DNA of 64,000 nt from NCBI GenBank assembly GCA_020634395.1, contig JACKBU010000005.1, positions 62,001 through 126,000 of the forward strand, in the 5' to 3' direction. Of this stretch, positions 1-9,391 are shown in pieces (the first letter of the stretch is position 1; each line of letters opens with the position of its first letter). This DNA comes from Ardenticatenaceae bacterium. Its GTDB lineage: Bacteria; Chloroflexota; Anaerolineae; Promineifilales; Promineifilaceae. The notes under the pieces are model-generated. The model was given only the letters and a program-made list of their open reading frames with translations, did not search any database and was not told the DNA's origin. Made by a program: the position numbers and the translations under genes.

Positions 1-3000
1 CGGAGTTATAGCTGTCGCGGTCCAACGACTTGGAGCGCAGCATGTCGCTGCCCGCCTGATAGAACGGCACGCCCTGGCTCAAGGAAACGATGCTCAGGCC
101 CACCTGCTGGATGCGCACGCGGTCGCTCATCGTCGTCGTGGCCGTAGGCGCGGCGTAGGCGTTAATGTCGTACAGGGTCTGGTTGTCGTGCTTGGAGATG
201 TAGACGATCTGCTCTTGCGGATCATCTGTATAGCCGGCCGGCTGGCCGTTGTAATCCACCTGCGCGCCGGTCACCAGGTTGCCATTGCGATCGACGAACT
301 CATAATCCGCCAGGTTGCCGGCCAGCCCTACCCGTATCTGGTCCGACAACAGCAGCAAACGCGACAGCGTGTCGCCTTGCGGATGGGAGTTGGGATCGTA
401 ATAGAGACCGTTGGCAAAACCCTGGGTCATCAAGTCCAGGCCGCTGGCAAACGGGCTGGGTCCGCGCACGGCGTCCCGCAGCCGGTCGCTAAACGTGCCG
501 ATGCCTGTACCGGCCATGTTGAGCTGCGTGGCGTTGACTCCGCGGGCATTGTTGGCCACTTCGCCGAAGTCCCAGCCTTCGCCATACACGTAAATGGCCG
601 AACCGTCCACACCATCATTTTCCAGAGTAAGGGCGTCCAGGGCGGCGCGAACAGCCAGCATGTTGTCTTTCATGTGGTGGCCCATCAGGTCAAACCGGAA
701 AGCATCGACCTTGTACTCTTTGGCCCAGGTGACCACGGAGTCGACCATCAGCTTTTCCATCATGGCATGTTCGGTGGCCGTGTTTTGGCAGCAGGTGCTG
801 GTTTCCACGTTGCCCACGTTATTCAGGCGATGGTAGTAGCCGGGCACGACCTTATCCAGCACCGAATTGGCGCTCTGACCAGAGGCGTTGGTGTGGTTAT
901 AGACCACGTCCATCACCACGCGCAGGTCGTTTTGATTGAGCGATTGGATCATCTGCCGGAATTCGTAGATGCGGGTGGTTCCGGTGGGTACGGTGCTGTA
1001 ACTGCCTTCGGGCACGGTGTAGTGGAAGGGATCGTAGCCCCAGTTGAAGGCGTCGGTGTCGGCCACGGCCGTTACCGCCGCCTGCTGGTCTTCCGAAGCC
1101 GGACCCATATCCGCCCCGGTGAAGTCCGGTTCCTCCCAGGTTGATTTGTCCTCGTTGATGGTGGCGATGTCGAACACCGGCAGCAGGTGCAGGTGTGTCA
1201 GCCCGGCGGCGGCCAGCGCCTTCAGGTGCCGCATGCCATAGCTGTAGTTGTAATTGAAGGCGCGATACGTTCCCCGATCAGCCGGCGCCACCAGTGGATC
1301 ATTGACGCTGAAGTCACGCACGTGGACTTCGTAGATGGTGATGTCCTCCGGGTTTACCAGGGTTGGTTTTTCCAGTGTTTCCCAGCCCACAGGCTCCAAC
1401 GCCGGGTCTTCCAGATCCACGATCTGGCTGCGCGTGCTGTTCATCGACAGGCTGAACGAGTACGGGTCGGTAACCAGATTGTGTTCCACCTGCCCGGTGC
1501 TGTTCACATACACTTCCACCTCGTAGAGGTAATATTTGCCCCTCCAGCTTGGCGGGCCGACGATGCTCCAGACACCGCTGTCTGCATTGAGTGTCATAGA
1601 GTACGTTGTGCTGTTCGTCGCCGGGTTCGCGTCGTCAAAGACGTGCAGCGTTACCGATTTGGCTGTTGGTGCCCAGAGCTTGAGCGCGGGCGTGCCGCCA
1701 ACCCAGACCACGCCTAACTGCTGGTCATAGGCATCGGCTGCATACAGGTCATCCAGCACGCCGGGGATTTGCAGCCCGGTGGCATCGACCAGCGTGCCCC
1801 CAGAAAAGGCCGACACGGCTATCTGCCCTTTCAACAGTTCCGCTGCATCGGCCACGTCAGCCGGATCCAGCTCCCAGGCTGGTATTCCGGCCAGGTACGG
1901 GAATTTGGCGGCGATGTCGCCGGTGATCACGCCGTTTTGCGTCAGCGTATAGACGGCGCCGCCGCTAATGCCGTTGGCGTCCAGAACCAGGCCGCCTGTT
2001 GGGGCCGCGTGCAGGAAGACCTGATCCGCAGCCACCAGGGGTTCCCAACCGATGGTATTGGCGCTGAGCCAATGGGCCATTTGTTGGTCGATGTTGCCCA
2101 CAGTTGCACCGGCGCATACTTGCTCGCGGATGGAGTAGGCGATGGGTTGGGAGGTGATCTGGCGGCGAATGCCGTTGGCGTCCACCACGTCGCCGTTGAC
2201 GACCCAGATTTCGTAGCCTGTGTTCGCCAGATTCAGGAACTGATCGGCGGGCGTGTCTTTCTCGTCGCCGCGATGGAAGATGTAGTTGACGGTCGAAGCC
2301 CCATCGATCAGCGGGATATCAAAGTAGACGCCAAAGCCATCCTGTCCGGTGGCTTTTAGGGGTGTCTGCCAGGTAATGCCCGGTACGTCCACATCGCCCC
2401 AGAGGTGCATACCCCAGAAGTCGTTGAAGTCGTCGCTGCTATAGTTGCCGAAGTCGTTGAGGCAGCGGGCGTAGTGGACGGTGGCCACGTTGGTGGCGGC
2501 GCCTACGTCATCATACCAGCCGTCGACGCCAGCGTTGACCCAGACTTCATAGTTGACCGTCGGAGTGTACGTGCGCTGTTGTTCCTGAACGCCTGCGCCG
2601 TTGTGGATGATGAAGTTGAGGCCGCGTGTTAGTTCCAGGGTGGGGTAAACGGCTGTTGTAATACTATACACCGCCCCAAAATCGTCGTAGCGGCCGGGCA
2701 GCTCGCGATCGGGCCAGTTGGTCAGCGGTGGGTTGCCGTCTTGCCATAGGTGCAGGCCCCAATCGGTGTAGATGCCGTCTGGGCGGTTGTAGTGGACCAA
2801 CGTCGCGCCTTCCGCTTCGGCGCGGGAAGCGTAGTTGGTGGTATCGCCCTGGATCAACCAGATTTCCGGCGTCACGGACGGGTCAAAGCTGCGGTCGGCG
2901 GGGGTGTCCTTGTCGTTGCCGCGATGGATGATGAAGTTGACCGGCTGGTTGATGTTTTGCAGCTTGATGGCCACAAAGGCGCCAAAGTCGTCGATGCCGG

Positions 3001-6000
3001 CAAAGGGCTTGGGCGAGGTCCAGTCCGTGCCTTCGCTGGGATCAATGGCGTCGCCCCACAGGTGCAGGCCCCAGAAATCTTCCCAATTGCTGCTGCTGAA
3101 GTCGCCGTAATCACCGGCAGGGCGGTGGTAGTGGATGATGGCGTACTCTTCGCCGCCCGGCGTGGACGGCTGGCCGACAACGGCCGTTACAATATTGTTC
3201 TTGTAGTCACCATTCAGGTCGTTGACGATGGCCTGGAAGGTGAGTTCCGTGCCGGCGGGCAGGCTGCTGACGTCGTAGAAAATGCGGTAGGGGGCGTTGT
3301 TGTCTGTGCCCAGATACTCATAGGCGCCGTTGCCGACTTTCACCGAGAAGTTGACTTCGGCGAAGATAGGGGCGCTCAGATCGACGCCTACTTCCACGCG
3401 GCCGGTCACTTCGGTATTGGGCGCGGGGGTGTTGAAGGTAACATCCGGCGCGACCGTGGCCGCTTTGGCCGCCAGCGGGGCATCGGCTTTGTAGACGACC
3501 ACGCTCAGGGAGGGTACGTTGACGGTCAGCTGGCTGCTGGCGTTGGAGGTGAGGGGGCTGGCGGCGGAGGGATAAACGGCCGTAAAGCCCATGTTGGCCG
3601 AATACACGTCAAACGTCGCCTGCTGCGCTGTCGTGGCGTTGTTCAGGGCCACCACATATTCCACCTTCTCGCCGCGTTCAATGCGCGAGAAAGCGTAGAT
3701 GCCTGCGCCGTTGGTGGAGTAGCGGTGGATTTGCGCCCCGCGCCGCAGCGCCAGGTTGGCGTCGCGCACGGCCGCAAAGTCACCCAGCGCCTGGTACAAG
3801 GGATGGGCCGAATCGAAATTGTCGTCGGCTACGGTCGCGGTCGTACCGATCAGATCGCCGTTATAAGCGGCTACCTGGCTGGGGAACATATCCTCGCGGG
3901 CCAGTTTATCGCTGCCGCCGCCGACAAACCCTTGTTCATCGCCGTAGTAGACCACCGGGAAGCCGCGCCCGAAATAGAGCAGGGCGTAGCCCAGTTCCAT
4001 GCGCTGCACCAGTTCGGCGTCGGAAGCACCGCCCTGGTTTTGCTGCAGCCAGTGTCCCAGGCGCTCAATGTTGCCATCGTGGTTGCTGACAAATGTGCCA
4101 AGCTGGTAGGCGTTGCTGTCAGCGTCGGTGAAGTAGTCGTCGTTGGCGTAAAGATCGCGCAGGTTATCGGTAGCCGCGCTGTTCGTGGCAAAGTCTCTGG
4201 CTGCACCGTGCAGACCAAAGTCCAACACGCCGGGCAGGTTACCCTGGGTCGTGTACTGGCTCATGGTGGCGGCGCTGCCATCAAACACTTCGCCGAAGAT
4301 GAAGAAGTCGGGCTTGCCATTGTTGGCGGCGTAATCCATCACCACCGGGATGACCTGCTGCCAGAATTCGATGTTGACGTGTTTGACGGTGTCCATACGG
4401 TAGCCGTCCACGTCGTAGGCGGCGATGGTGTTGGTCAAAATGTCGGTGAAACCGTTGACGACGAAGGGCTGCTCGGTGAAGACGTCATCCAGACCGAAGA
4501 AATCGCCGTAGGTGGAGCTTTCGCCGGCGAAGGTGGAGTCGCCGCGGTTGTGGTAGTAGATGGGGTTGTTGAGCCACGCCGGCGCTTTGCGGTTGGCGTC
4601 GGCGGGGGCAACTTCAGGCGTGTAGGGGAAGCTAACGGCCGTGTCCAGTGCCGGGAACGTGCCAAAGATGTAGTCCCGGTCGTCAAAGGCGTTGCCGCTG
4701 GCGTCGCGGTAGGGGTAGTCGGCTTTATAGCGGTAGCTCGACGTGCCTTCCACGTAGCTGATGATGTCGCCGGTGTGATTGGCGACAAAATCGAAATAAA
4801 CCTTGATGTTCCGCGCATGGGCGGCGGTGATGAAGTCGATCAGTTCCTGATCTGTGCCCAGGTGGGGATCAGCGTTTTCATAATCGAGAATCCAGTAGCC
4901 ATGATAAGCCGCGCCGATGCCATTGGTGGCCGTGCTGTCCGGCTGGGTGGGGTTGTTCTCGAAAACGGGGGTGATCCAGATGGCCGAAACGCCTAAGCCC
5001 TGGATGTAATCGAGCGTAGCCGTGGCGGACAGACCGCTGAGGTCGCCGCCGTGGTAGTAGCTGATGTCTGTGGGATCGTAGCCGTGGTCAACGGCCGTGC
5101 CCGGGATGCCGCCCGTGTTGTTGCTCGGGTCGCCATCCTGGTAGCGGTCGGTCAGGGCGAAGTAGAAGACTTCGTCCTGCACGGCGTGCTGCACCGCCGG
5201 TTTGACCAGGTTCAGGTCGATGGGCGGCAGGTCACCAACGCGCACTTCGACTGCGTTTGTGAGGCTGTCGTACAAGACGGTTACGGTTTCACCGCCAAAG
5301 TCCACGGTGAAGGGCAGGTTGTTGGCCGGATACGAGGCATCCCAGGCTTCATCCAGGGCCACTTTCAGATCGTAGGTACCGGCGGGCAGGCCGTGGGTGA
5401 TAAAGGTGTAGACACCATCGCCATCGGTATCTGTTAGCAGGGAAATCAGGCAGGCGGGCTGCCAATCGCTGGAACAGCCTAACGCGCCCTGGAAATTACC
5501 CACGGCAACGGCCGTTACATCATTCACACTGTCCAACACGGCGTTGGTCTTGTGGTCGTAATAAAACCGCACCGTCTCCGTCGGTGAGCCGGTCACCGTC
5601 AATGATTTATTGGACGGTGGATAGCTGACATCCCAGGTTCCGTTCAGGGCAGCTTTGTAGGCCCAACTGCCCGTGGGCACGTCAAACACGCCGCGCCAGA
5701 CGTCATTGCCCTGTGCCGTCAGATTGGTCAAAGCACAGTCCGGCTGCCAGTCGCCGGGGCAGCCCAATTCGCTCTGCAAGTCGCCGGCTATCGTCACGCT
5801 GCTGGGCGCGGGCGGCGCAATCGTTACCGCCACACTGTTGTCGCCGGTATCAAAGGCCAGCGTCACGATTTCGCCGGCTGTAGCGACGCTAAAGGCCACG
5901 TTTGCCCCAGGATAAGAAGTATCCCAGGTCTCGTTTAAGGCCACTTTGGTTTCATACGAGCCAACGGGAATATCCGCCGAGACAAAGGTGTAGATGCCGT

Positions 6001-6517
6001 CGCCGTTGGGGTCGGTCAGCAGGGTGCGGACGCAGTCGGGCTGCCAATCGCCAGGACAGCCCAGCTCGCTTTGAAACGAGCCCGCGCCAACGGCAATCAC
6101 ATCGTTGACGCTGTCCAGGACAGCGTTTGTTTTGTCGTCGAAGTAGAAGCGTACCATTTCTGTCGGTACGGTGCTGATAACCAGCGGCTTATTCCCGGAG
6201 GGAAAGGCCGAATCCCAGGTGTCGTTGAGGGCCATTTTGTAGTTCCAACTACCGGTTGGCACGTCAAAGACACCACGCCAGATGCCATTTCCAGCATCGG
6301 TGATGTGGGTGGCCACACAGCCCGGGTCCCAATCGCCCGCGCAGCCCAGTTCGCTTTGCAGATCACCGGCTACGGTGACACTGGTTGGGGCGATGGGCAC
6401 GGCCGTTTCCGCCGCCTGCGCTGGGGGGCGCAGCAGCCAAAACATTCCACCCAATAAAAGTAAAACCAACAGGCTGCTTAACAGCAGCCGCCAGCCTGCT
6501 TTGACCTTCCTGTTCAT
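1..6517 (-). CDS. Secreted bifunctional amylopullulanase (alpha-amylase + pullulanase), C-terminus beyond window
   Basis: Extracellular enzyme predicted to cut alpha-1,4 and alpha-1,6 bonds of starch, glycogen or pullulan. The frame is open to the window edge, so 2172 codons are seen and the C-terminus is missing. Order: signal peptide (about 1-35); four tandem X25-like starch-binding modules (about 43-425) sharing DLQSELGCxGDW; GH13 alpha-amylase (about 446-990) with DFVANH, GYRMD (nucleophile about D709), FGEVFD (acid about E743) and SNHD; an Ig-like module (about 1020-1105); three CBM41-like modules (about 1122-1450) with HYxR and WGLHLW; a pullulanase N2/CBM48 region; and a second GH13 pullulanase domain with YEVHVRDFS, DVVYNHT, FRFDLMGHH, YGEGWDFG and SKHDNQ. 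The start is fixed by a GGAGAAGGA ribosome site. The architecture parallels bifidobacterial two-domain amylopullulanases. Nothing else in the window belongs to starch uptake. Confidence 0.93.
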   Translation of the reverse strand, partial: MNRKVKAGWRLLLSSLLVLLLLGGMFWLLRPPAQAAETAVPIAPTSVTVAGDLQSELGCAGDWDPGCVATHITDAGNGIWRGVFDVPTGSWNYKMALNDTWDSAFPSGNKPLVISTVPTEMVRFYFDDKTNAVLDSVNDVIAVGAGSFQSELGCPGDWQPDCVRTLLTDPNGDGIYTFVSADIPVGSYETKVALNETWDTSYPGANVAFSVATAGEIVTLAFDTGDNSVAVTIAPPAPSSVTIAGDLQSELGCPGDWQPDCALTNLTAQGNDVWRGVFDVPTGSWAYKAALNGTWDVSYPPSNKSLTVTGSPTETVRFYYDHKTNAVLDSVNDVTAVAVGNFQGALGCSSDWQPACLISLLTDTDGDGVYTFITHGLPAGTYDLKVALDEAWDASYPANNLPFTVDFGGETVTVLYDSLTNAVEVRVGDLPPIDLNLVKPAVQHAVQDEVFYFALTDRYQDGDPSNNTGGIPGTAVDHGYDPTDISYYHGGDLSGLSATATLDYIQGLGVSAIWITPVFENNPTQPDSTATNGIGAAYHGYWILDYENADPHLGTDQELIDFITAAHARNIKVYFDFVANHTGDIISYVEGTSSYRYKADYPYRDASGNAFDDRDYIFGTFPALDTAVSFPYTPEVAPADANRKAPAWLNNPIYYHNRGDSTFAGESSTYGDFFGLDDVFTEQPFVVNGFTDILTNTIAAYDVDGYRMDTVKHVNIEFWQQVIPVVMDYAANNGKPDFFIFGEVFDGSAATMSQYTTQGNLPGVLDFGLHGAARDFATNSAATDNLRDLYANDDYFTDADSNAYQLGTFVSNHDGNIERLGHWLQQNQGGASDAELVQRMELGYALLYFGRGFPVVYYGDEQGFVGGGSDKLAREDMFPSQVAAYNGDLIGTTATVADDNFDSAHPLYQALGDFAAVRDANLALRRGAQIHRYSTNGAGIYAFSRIERGEKVEYVVALNNATTAQQATFDVYSANMGFTAVYPSAASPLTSNASSQLTVNVPSLSVVVYKADAPLAAKAATVAPDVTFNTPAPNTEVTGRVEVGVDLSAPIFAEVNFSVKVGNGAYEYLGTDNNAPYRIFYDVSSLPAGTELTFQAIVNDLNGDYKNNIVTAVVGQPSTPGGEEYAIIHYHRPAGDYGDFSSSNWEDFWGLHLWGDAIDPSEGTDWTSPKPFAGIDDFGAFVAIKLQNINQPVNFIIHRGNDKDTPADRSFDPSVTPEIWLIQGDTTNYASRAEAEGATLVHYNRPDGIYTDWGLHLWQDGNPPLTNWPDRELPGRYDDFGAVYSITTAVYPTLELTRGLNFIIHNGAGVQEQQRTYTPTVNYEVWVNAGVDGWYDDVGAATNVATVHYARCLNDFGNYSSDDFNDFWGMHLWGDVDVPGITWQTPLKATGQDGFGVYFDIPLIDGASTVNYIFHRGDEKDTPADQFLNLANTGYEIWVVNGDVVDANGIRRQITSQPIAYSIREQVCAGATVGNIDQQMAHWLSANTIGWEPLVAADQVFLHAAPTGGLVLDANGISGGAVYTLTQNGVITGDIAAKFPYLAGIPAWELDPADVADAAELLKGQIAVSAFSGGTLVDATGLQIPGVLDDLYAADAYDQQLGVVWVGGTPALKLWAPTAKSVTLHVFDDANPATNSTTYSMTLNADSGVWSIVGPPSWRGKYYLYEVEVYVNSTGQVEHNLVTDPYSFSLSMNSTRSQIVDLEDPALEPVGWETLEKPTLVNPEDITIYEVHVRDFSVNDPLVAPADRGTYRAFNYNYSYGMRHLKALAAAGLTHLHLLPVFDIATINEDKSTWEEPDFTGADMGPASEDQQAAVTAVADTDAFNWGYDPFHYTVPEGSYSTVPTGTTRIYEFRQMIQSLNQNDLRVVMDVVYNHTNASGQSANSVLDKVVPGYYHRLNNVGNVETSTCCQNTATEHAMMEKLMVDSVVTWAKEYKVDAFRFDLMGHHMKDNMLAVRAALDALTLENDGVDGSAIYVYGEGWDFGEVANNARGVNATQLNMAGTGIGTFSDRLRDAVRGPSPFASGLDLMTQGFANGLYYDPNSHPQGDTLSRLLLLSDQIRVGLAGNLADYEFVDRNGNLVTGAQVDYNGQPAGYTDDPQEQIVYISKHDNQTLYDINAYAAPTATTTMSDRVRIQQVGLSIVSLSQGVPFYQAGSDMLRSKSLDRDSYNS

Positions 6518-6600
6518 TCCTTCTCCTTATAGGTGTTTCTCAGCGACAAGAGCAGCGGGATAAAACGGCCGTAGCCCCCACCTGTTGGCGCCCTTGCCGG

Positions 6601-6651
6601 AAAATAATAAAAAAACGCCTGCCTGGACCCAGACTCAGTCCAAACAGGCGT
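6601..6651 (-). terminator. Intrinsic terminator inside the amylopullulanase leader (possible attenuator)
   Basis: Read on the minus strand, arms ACGCCTG+TGGAC pair with GTCCA+CAGGCGT around a 9-nt loop, with a 2-nt internal mismatch, and are followed by a TTTTTTATTATTTT tract. It lies downstream of a good minus-strand promoter and about 85 nt upstream of the amylopullulanase ATG. No gene ends here, so it probably regulates the enzyme gene rather than ending another transcript. Confidence 0.75.
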
Positions 6652-6745
6652 AAGAAACAAGTTTAAATGCGGACAGTGACCGTCGCCGGGCAAAAGCCAA
6701 TGCGCCAACGATCAGTTTTTGGAAAAGAGGCCCGTTCACCTTCAT
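6635..6745 (-). CDS. Candidate 36-aa leader ORF ending inside the terminator loop
   Basis: A short ATG frame in the amylopullulanase leader, starting MKVNGPLF and ending YACLD. Its TGA falls within the loop of the terminator hairpin, so a translating ribosome would disturb hairpin formation. Three consecutive Arg codons (CGG CGA CGG) lie mid-frame. No clear ribosome site precedes it and no second, antiterminator structure was found, so coding status is uncertain. A 19-aa ORF (6742-6801) lies just upstream. Confidence 0.3.
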   Translation of the reverse strand: MKVNGPLFQKLIVGALAFARRRSLSAFKLVSYACLD

Positions 6746-6837
6746 TTCGCCAGCGACCACATTCTTTCAGAAAGGATATAGTTGTCCTGCAAATGTTTCA
6801 TTTAACAAAAGACAGCGAGTAGATAGTTGATAGGTCA

Positions 6838-6866
6838 ACTTTACCACCGGCCGATTTATTTGTCAA
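6838..6866 (-). promoter_or_regulatory. Sigma-70-type promoter for amylopullulanase
   Basis: Minus-strand TTGACA, exact 17-bp spacer, then TAAAGT. It predicts a leader of about 310 nt before the ATG at 6517 that contains the terminator and small ORFs. The remainder of the 567-bp gap 6518-7084 holds two ACGGCCGT copies and nothing else recognised. Confidence 0.6.
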
Positions 6867-7020
6867 TAATGACCGAATTGGTGGGGCAGGGTTTGTAAGA
6901 TTTGCTGGTAACGGCCGTGTAGATTTCCCAGCAAATGAAAGCTGTGTAAAAAATACCATACGATTTCCCCACGCGAGACCCCAAAATGTCACCAAATTAC
7001 TACCAAGCACGAAACAAAGT

Positions 7021-7029
7021 TGGTATACT
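7021..7029 (+). promoter_or_regulatory. Extended -10 promoter for the MoxR-DUF58 operon
   Basis: TGGTATACT fits an extended -10 (TGnTATAAT-like) 55 bp before the MoxR ATG. No convincing -35 is seen. A GAAGGAG ribosome site follows directly before the gene. Confidence 0.45.
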
Positions 7030-7084
7030 CTGCGTGGTCATTACCAGAGAAGATTATCATCCCCCATAAAGAAGGAGCATCTAT

Positions 7085-8035
7085 ATGGCTGATGTTCAGG
7101 CAATAGCCAATCGCATTGTAGAGAACGTGGAACGTGTGATTATCGGCAAACGCAGTGCCGTGCAGCTAACGGTCTTGGGCTTGTTGTGTCAGGGCCACAT
7201 TCTCATCGAGGATGTGCCGGGCGTTGGCAAGACAGTGCTGGCAAAATCGCTGGCCCGCTCCGTAGGCTGCAAGTTTCAACGTATCCAGTTTACCCCCGAC
7301 ATGCTGCCCAGCGATGTGACCGGCGTGTCGGTCTTTAATCAGAAGACACGCGAGTTTGAGTTCCGTCCCGGTCCTATTCATGCCCAGATTGTGCTGGTTG
7401 ATGAAATTAATCGGGCTACCCCCAAAACCCAATCTGCTTTGTTGGAATCGATGGAAGAGCGCCAGGTAACGGTAGATGGCCACACCTATCCACTGGGCAG
7501 TCCCTTCATGGTTTTGGCTACGCAAAATCCCATCGAGTACGAAGGCACTTTCCCGCTGCCGGAAGCGCAGTTGGACCGGTTTATGCTGCGGATTCGTCTG
7601 GGCTATGCAGCGAAAAACGAAGAGATGGACATGCTGGATCGTCAGCAGCACAACCATCCGCTGGAACAGATTGAGCAGGTGGTGACGGTGGAGGAGCTGA
7701 CGGAGGCGCAGGAAGCTATCAAAGATATTTACATCGATAGTCTGGTGAAGGAGTATATCGTCGACCTGGTGCGCAGTACGCGGGAGCATCCCGACGTGTA
7801 CCTCGGTTCCAGTTCGCGCGGGGCGCTGTCGATTTACCGCCTGGGTCAGGCGCGAGCGGCGATGTTGGGGCGGGATTATGTGCTGCCGGACGACGTGAAG
7901 GCGCTGGCCGGCCCGGCCTTGAATCACCGCATTATCGTGGGGCCGGCGGCACGTATTAAGGACATTGAGCCGGACGTGATTGTGCAGGATATTCTGGACA
8001 GCACGGCCGTTCCCGGCGCACAAGGCAGGGCTTAG
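7085..8035 (+). CDS. MoxR-family AAA+ ATPase
   Basis: A chaperone-like AAA+ ATPase. Walker A is GVGKT (residues 46-50), Walker B is IVLVDEINRA (101-110), followed by sensor-region AxQNP (ATQNPIEYEGT) and the MoxR C-terminal lid. At 316 aa it has the normal family length. It is followed after 12 bp by a DUF58 protein, the standard partner. Such pairs are thought to assist maturation or activation of VWA/transglutaminase-type proteins. No transglutaminase or VWA gene follows here, so the client is unknown. GAAGGAG precedes the ATG. Confidence 0.92.
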   Translation: MADVQAIANRIVENVERVIIGKRSAVQLTVLGLLCQGHILIEDVPGVGKTVLAKSLARSVGCKFQRIQFTPDMLPSDVTGVSVFNQKTREFEFRPGPIHAQIVLVDEINRATPKTQSALLESMEERQVTVDGHTYPLGSPFMVLATQNPIEYEGTFPLPEAQLDRFMLRIRLGYAAKNEEMDMLDRQQHNHPLEQIEQVVTVEELTEAQEAIKDIYIDSLVKEYIVDLVRSTREHPDVYLGSSSRGALSIYRLGQARAAMLGRDYVLPDDVKALAGPALNHRIIVGPAARIKDIEPDVIVQDILDSTAVPGAQGRA

Positions 8036-8047
8036 GTCAGGCCGCCC

Positions 8048-9349
8048 ATGTTATATCAGCTCAAGCAACGGCGCACGGCCGTGTTCGCCTTGGCGCTGCT
8101 GGCCCTGGTTGGCGGCCTGACGACTGGCCGTGACATTTTCTTTAACCTGGCCTACATGCTGGGTTTGCTGCTGATCCTCTCGTTTTTTTGGGCCTGGATC
8201 AATCTCAATTGGGTTCACCTGGCCCGCGCGACTCGCGTCCGGCGCACGCAAGTAGGACGGCCGTTAGAAGAGCGTTTCACCATCCGCAATACCAGCATTA
8301 TTCCCAAGTTGTGGCTGGAGATTCGGGACTTTTCTAACGTGCCCGGTCACAAGACCAGCTACGTGGTGAACAACCTGGGTCCGAAGCGTTCTTTTACCTG
8401 GCGGACCATCACCATTTGCCGGGAACGCGGCCGTTATCAGCTCGGCCCCATTCAACTGCGCACCAGCGATCCCTTTGGGTTGTTTCCCATGCAGCGCGAT
8501 CTGACCCCTACCTCTAACGTGGTAATCTATCCGATCACCTTCGACATTTACCAGTTTGCCCTGCCCATTGGCGTACTGCCCGGTGGTGATGCGCTGCGGC
8601 GCCGTACCCATTACGTGACAACCAATGCTGCCGGGGTTCGCGATTATGCCCCCGGCGACAGCTTCAGCCGCATCCATTGGCCCAGCACAGCTCGCCGCGA
8701 CCGTCTCATCGTTAAGGAGTTTGAACTGGATCCGATGGCCGACATCTGGATCGTGCCGGACATGGCTGTGTTTAGTCACATCACCCCGCGCCAGGCTGAA
8801 TTGATCGGGGAAAGCGAGCCTGCTTTGCTCGACTGGCTGGGGTTGGAGGATTTTGAACTACCCGACGCCACCGAGGAATATACCGTGGCCGTGGCGGCTT
8901 CGCTGGCCCAGTATTTCTTGCGGCATGATCGCTCGGTGGGTATGCTGGCCTATGGGCAGTCCAACGAGGTCGTGCAGCCAGATCGGGGCGAACGGCAGAC
9001 GAACCGTATTTTGGAGACCCTGGCTGTTCTGCGCGCTCAGGGCAACGTGCCGGTGAGCGACGTGCTGCATGCCGAATCGCACCTGTTTCCCCGGGGCACG
9101 ACGGTTATCGTAGTGACGCCTACGACTCAAGAGGATTGGGCGGCTTCAGCGCGGCAGTTGTCGCGGCGCGGTCTGCGCCTGGTGACGGTGTTGATCGATC
9201 CAGAGTCGTTTGGGGGCCGGCGGTCGGGGACTAAACTGGCAGCGCTGCTGCAAAGCAGCGGCATGATGACGTATCTGGTGAAGCGGGGGGATAATTTATC
9301 GGCCGTTCTCAGCCAGGGGTACAGCCGATCCAATAGTTTTACCGTGTGA
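8048..9349 (+). CDS. DUF58 membrane protein, MoxR partner
   Basis: 433 aa. Two N-terminal hydrophobic segments (about 12-60) are followed by a beta-rich region and the DUF58 signature VRDYAPGDSFSRIHW (about 197-211), with downstream basic residues TARRDRLIVKEFE. The C-terminal part resembles a VWA-like fold. It lies 12 bp after the MoxR ATPase, so the two are cotranscribed and probably act together in envelope or protein maturation. The exact substrate is unknown. Confidence 0.88.
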   Translation: MLYQLKQRRTAVFALALLALVGGLTTGRDIFFNLAYMLGLLLILSFFWAWINLNWVHLARATRVRRTQVGRPLEERFTIRNTSIIPKLWLEIRDFSNVPGHKTSYVVNNLGPKRSFTWRTITICRERGRYQLGPIQLRTSDPFGLFPMQRDLTPTSNVVIYPITFDIYQFALPIGVLPGGDALRRRTHYVTTNAAGVRDYAPGDSFSRIHWPSTARRDRLIVKEFELDPMADIWIVPDMAVFSHITPRQAELIGESEPALLDWLGLEDFELPDATEEYTVAVAASLAQYFLRHDRSVGMLAYGQSNEVVQPDRGERQTNRILETLAVLRAQGNVPVSDVLHAESHLFPRGTTVIVVTPTTQEDWAASARQLSRRGLRLVTVLIDPESFGGRRSGTKLAALLQSSGMMTYLVKRGDNLSAVLSQGYSRSNSFTV

Positions 9350-9356
9350 TATGATG

Positions 9357-9391
9357 GTTGGTCGGATGGGTAAACCAGCCATCCGACCAAC
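9357..9391. terminator. Perfect 13-bp hairpin between convergent DUF58 and miaB genes
   Basis: GTTGGTCGGATGG pairs perfectly with CCATCCGACCAAC around a 9-nt loop. It lies between two converging genes and abuts the miaB stop codon. There is no clear U-tract on either side, so it is a probable bidirectional terminator of the non-canonical kind. Confidence 0.65.

Noticed and set aside
2750..4996. Long plus-strand frame (748 codons) opposite the amylopullulanase
   Set aside because: Gly/Val-rich composition, no domain, no ribosome site, and antisense to clearly coding GH13 and CBM sequence. Other long plus-strand frames (188-1144, 10964-11680, 26373-27275) fail in the same way.
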